DNA of 64,000 bases from Micropterix aruncella (taxonomy: Eukaryota > Arthropoda > Insecta > Lepidoptera > Micropterigidae), in assembly GCA_944548615.1 (NCBI GenBank), contig OX155961.1, forward strand, positions 33,827,134 to 33,891,133, in the 5' to 3' direction. Positions 56,640 to 64,000 of this stretch are shown piece by piece; position 1 is the stretch's first letter; the number at the start of each line of letters is the position of its first letter. Made by a program: the position numbers and the translations under genes. Under the pieces are notes generated by a model that saw only the letters and a list, made by a program, of their open reading frames with translations, ran no database searches and was not told the DNA's origin.

Positions 56640-57400
56640 CTCTTTCTGACAGCAGAGCAGCACTGGACGCTCTGGCTAAAGCCACTACAGAATATTCTGT
56701 GGTCTGGGACTGCATGCAAGAGATAAACAAATTGGCAAAGCCAACAAAATCACCCTAATATGGATACCGGGTCTTCAAGGCATACCCGGCAACGAAGAGG
56801 CTGACAGACTGGCAAAACTGAGCACACTGGAATGCCCGGTGGAGCCAGTTGTTGGGGTCCCCTTCGCTACAGGTAAGAAAATCATCAGGGACTGCTTGGA
56901 GCAGGAACATCGGCCATCCTGGAAACAGAGCCAGGGATGTCGCCAGGCAAAATCCATGATGGAGCAACCACTACAAAAGAAAACCAAGGCCCTACTTGAC
57001 ATGAGCAAGAAGAACCTTAGAACCACTATCGGTCTCCTCGCCGGACACACGACCCTTAAGGCACATCTATTCAACTATTGGCTTGGCCGAGAGCAAGGAC
57101 AGCCGAATATGTGGCGAAGAACCTGAAGACAGCATACACATTCTTGGTCGCTGCCCAGGCCTCGCTGCAAAAAGAGACAGTTTACTGGGACGAGCCTTTC
57201 TCGAACCCAGCGATCTGCCCAACTTGAAGGCCAGTGATCTGCTTGAACTATTAAGCAGTACTGGGCCACTAACTGACCACTGACACAACCACAAAGTGGT
57301 TAGTTACAAAAGATCTTATAGGCCCAGATGACATCAAGGCTGGAAACAAGCCCCCCACTCCGTTTACTACTACTACTAATACTTGAGGAACAGATTGTGA
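56640..57400 (+). pseudogene. LINE remnant: RNase H end and C-terminal Cys motif
   Basis: Plus-strand frames read SDSRAALDALAKATTEYSVV, a frameshift near 56,740, then LIWIPGLQGIPGNEEADRLA (the usual His of WVPGH is Leu). Next come LRTTIGLLAGHTTLKAHLF, another frameshift, and CGEEPEDSIHILGRCPGL, ending LTDH and a stop at 57,283. The 3' side ends in ACT triplets near 57,370. Same class as the LINE at 2.2 kb, but inactive and 5'-truncated. Confidence 0.82.
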
Positions 57401-58639
57401 CAAGACCGCCTCATGTATTTATTTTGATCGCAATCAAAACAAGGAGGCATCAAAGTTTGATTGATTACAGTCATTGATAGCTTCGCAAAATCAATGCACT
57501 ACCAAAATTGTGGTTTTAAATGTATTTTTTATGTTAATATGCATCGATTTTTATTTCATTGTAATAATTAAAAAATGTATACTAACAATATTTAGTAACA
57601 CTAAAGTATTTGGTTCATTTCTATAAAAGATGGAAAAAAACTATATTTCAATTAGTTTTGATTTGAGGAGATGGAGATGATCCAATTTCCTGTTCGCACT
57701 AGGGCCTTTGACCACCTAACTTAGCCACTGGGTTCCAGTCACCCTTTTTACACTATTATTCCGCAATAAACAGCTACTCTTTAAGTTTTTACAAACACGT
57801 ATTACAAAGAGACTAATCCTCCAAGCTTATCGGCACACTTGGCGAACCTTCACACGTATCGGAACACTTATGCAAGGTGATAAGCTTCAATAGCTAACAT
57901 TTGCATACATGAATTTAGCTACTAGGAAACCATCTGTGTGAAGGTTCGCCATCAATTTAAGAAATTCTGTCAGATCGACCTTAATAATTATATATTCGTA
58001 GTTTGTACAGTAGATAACATGTATTAATCAATATTATTCTACCGATTAAGAAACATTTACATTCTATATCCCGTATTTACTTGAGCGGAAATTGAATTCA
58101 TACAATACTTACAATAAATAAGATATAGTACGATGTTAGTTGGAATCGAATGAGGAAATTGTTAAGTGTTATCGCCCTTCTGGTATTTCTTAAAATATAT
58201 GAATTAATTAATTAATTAAATAACTTTATTAATCAACATAAACACATTAACTATTGAAGGATTTATTCTTTACAGTCAGCCAAGATGTGGGAAAGACGTC
58301 ATTTAATATTTATTTACTGCTTTTACAGTAAACTTAGAGATAGTAAATATATGATAGAGTATTTGCAAGACATATTCACACAAAACTAATTTACTATCCT
58401 ATGAAAAGATTACAACGCTTGCATGAATAGCTTATATTAAAAATAATAGTGTGGGAGCTGTGAATATAGTGTGGGAGCTGATTCCATAATCTATCTGTAT
58501 TAACGGTGAAAGAGCTTATTTAAAAATAGAATGATTGAAGGGGTGGGGGGGGGTGATCACAATACTATTACTTCAAATGGAACAGGGTGGAAAACCATAA
58601 ATTCTTATATAAAGGGTTAAATTTTTCAGTTCGGTAGGA
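57401..58639. other. No gene; one short inverted repeat
   Basis: A 15-bp exact inverted repeat (ggcgaaccttcacac at 57,841-57,855 and its complement at 57,936-57,950) encloses 80 bp. The rest shows nothing. Confidence 0.6.
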
Positions 58640-58793
58640 CGGCTGAGAAGAATACGCAGAAGAATACTTTTTCTGAGTATTCTTCCTGCCGCTGAAGAAG
58701 GAGCCACGGGCTCCGAAACGTCCGGCAAAGGTAAAACCTTTACTAACCTTATAATTAAATAAAAATAATTTAAAAAGTTTTCAATTAAAAAAT
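58640..58793 (+). repeat. Hammerhead-bearing repeat next to a (TA)n array
   Basis: Collinear with the right half of the 54.2 kb fold-back, including gtccggcaaaggt and the taaataaaaataatttaaaa tail that leads into TA dinucleotides. Only one orientation is complete here. Confidence 0.85.
58688..58726 (+). ncRNA. Minimalist hammerhead ribozyme motif, intact core
   Basis: Identical in order and stems to the minus-strand motif at 54,219-54,257: GCCG, CTGAAGA, A, GGAGCC, ACG, GGCTCC, GAAAC, GTC, CGGC. Presence at a second locus supports a repeat-borne motif rather than chance. Confidence 0.55.
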
Positions 58794-62977
<4,184 letters not shown>

Positions 62978-63178
62978 GGACTGATCTAAATGTAAGCGGT
63001 GGTTGAGGTGCGGGGACCGGCGTTCGGTTTCCCAACCACAGACATGTGCTGTAATATTACTCACCCGGTGCTACTCGACAATAATATGTAAAGGGATGTA
63101 TGTACGTTAACGAAAGAATGCGTGTTCTAAGAACGCCGGTCCCAGCACCTCAGCCCCCGCTTACATTCAGCTCAGTCC
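62978..63178. repeat. 48-bp inverted repeat around a 105-bp spacer
   Basis: Arms 62,978-63,025 and 63,131-63,178 (from ggactgatctaaatgtaagc to ggggaccggcgttc) are complementary with about five mismatches. It may be a small MITE or a structured RNA; no target duplication is seen. Confidence 0.82.
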
Positions 63179-64000
63179 CCAATAGTAGGTCTTCAGCTAG
63201 CTTCATATCCAAGTATTCTCAAGATACAATATTTGAAGTCAGCCCTTACTCTTCACAGCAGGTTGGTCCCTACAGAGGAACAATATCAGAAAAAGGAGAA
63301 GCGTATCATTCTGTGACCTTTGCTTATAGACCAACGCGATTGCTCAATTCGATATAATTAACATGAGGTGAAGAGAGTATGAAGAAATTTGTTTTATGCA
63401 GTGATAAGAGGCTTGTATTATCACTATCCAAACTGACCATTGTATGCTCGATTGGTCAACAATGGCACGCCATGTTTCGCTTGACTTAACGACCGATTCA
63501 GTGCTGGTTAAAATCTACGGTCACCAGCCTGATATTCGTACGCACAGACACGTGTCAGGATGGTGAATTGCCAGGAGACAATTGATGAACGAATGAATGA
63601 AATGATTGATCTAAAATACCAAACAAAAATTATGCAGCGTTGTCTAGAAAAGAAAACAAATACAAAATAGAAAAGAAAATGACTTAGATAAATTAAGAGA
63701 GAAAAAAGGGTTTCATCGTATGTCATAAATAGGACATATCGGGTAAATTAGGAGTAAGTATACTTATCTACTGTAAATCATCTATTTAGTGTGGACATTT
63801 ACTAGTGTAAATCAAGCTAGTTAAGGTTAGCTAGGTTAGGTTAAGTAAGACACCTATTTAGCGTAAATCAAACTGCTAATATAGGATATATAAAGTAAAT
63901 TACAAAATATTTTAAGTTACCCGTTGAAAAGGCACTGGCCTTAATTGGGGAACTATGATTGTAATTCGTATCATTTTTACTTGACTCCCCGACATAAAAG
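63179..64000. other. No recognisable gene
   Basis: An 85-codon frame at 63,100-63,357 begins inside the inverted repeat spacer and has no recognisable domain. The rest is featureless. Confidence 0.45.

Noticed and set aside
63818..63850. TTAGG-like text (ggttagctaggttaggttaag) as a telomeric repeat
   Set aside because: Only about two imperfect units in unique-looking DNA.

Overview
This is a 64 kb piece of an AT-rich, transposon-packed insect genome, almost certainly a moth or butterfly. The evidence is a tandem cluster of fast-evolving gustatory receptor (GR) genes, a chemosensory protein (CSP) gene, Helitron ends and LINE 3' ends of types common in Lepidoptera, and short spliceosomal introns with GT-AG or GC-AG borders. 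Nothing here looks prokaryotic. Most single-frame ORFs are TE remnants or (TA)n translations.

Layout. 1-292: first exon of a GR running off the left edge (minus strand). 850-6,140: a decayed pogo-like DNA transposon containing a LINE, which contains a second, internally deleted LINE; both insertions have recognisable target-site duplications. 6,690-9,295: a 557-bp non-coding tandem repeat plus an inverted partial copy, between two (TA)n arrays. 9,833-35,093: the GR cluster on the minus strand, with two loci intact in four exons each (about 397 and 399 aa), one four-exon pseudogene, one locus keeping only exons 2-4 with a TTAA-type element in exon 3, and three further fragments. The gaps hold duplicated GR flanks, Helitrons, LINE ends, a PIF/Harbinger transposase remnant and a G+C-rich dispersed repeat. 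35-51 kb: gene-poor, with Helitron helicase remnants, more (TA)n arrays with fold-backs, a 200-bp assembly gap, a MITE with terminal inverted repeats of about 58 bp, a candidate LTR and LINE fragments. 51,487-56,205: a CSP gene on the minus strand with a TE-filled intron of about 4.3 kb. 56.6-64 kb: a LINE remnant, more (TA)n-bounded repeats and otherwise featureless DNA.

The host genes are all chemosensory: GRs are ligand-gated channels of taste neurons, and CSPs are small secreted carriers of hydrophobic ligands. The cluster shows birth and death of receptors: all copies share exon sizes (about 810-816, 69, 145 and 170 nt) and intron phases (0, 0, 1), which makes the lesions in the dead copies easy to locate.

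The least explained material is a set of non-coding elements that sit inside (TA)n arrays and repeatedly form near-perfect fold-backs. One family carries a motif matching the minimalist hammerhead ribozyme described in Penelope-like retroelements. Some palindromes could be assembly artefacts, and I mark where that must be tested.
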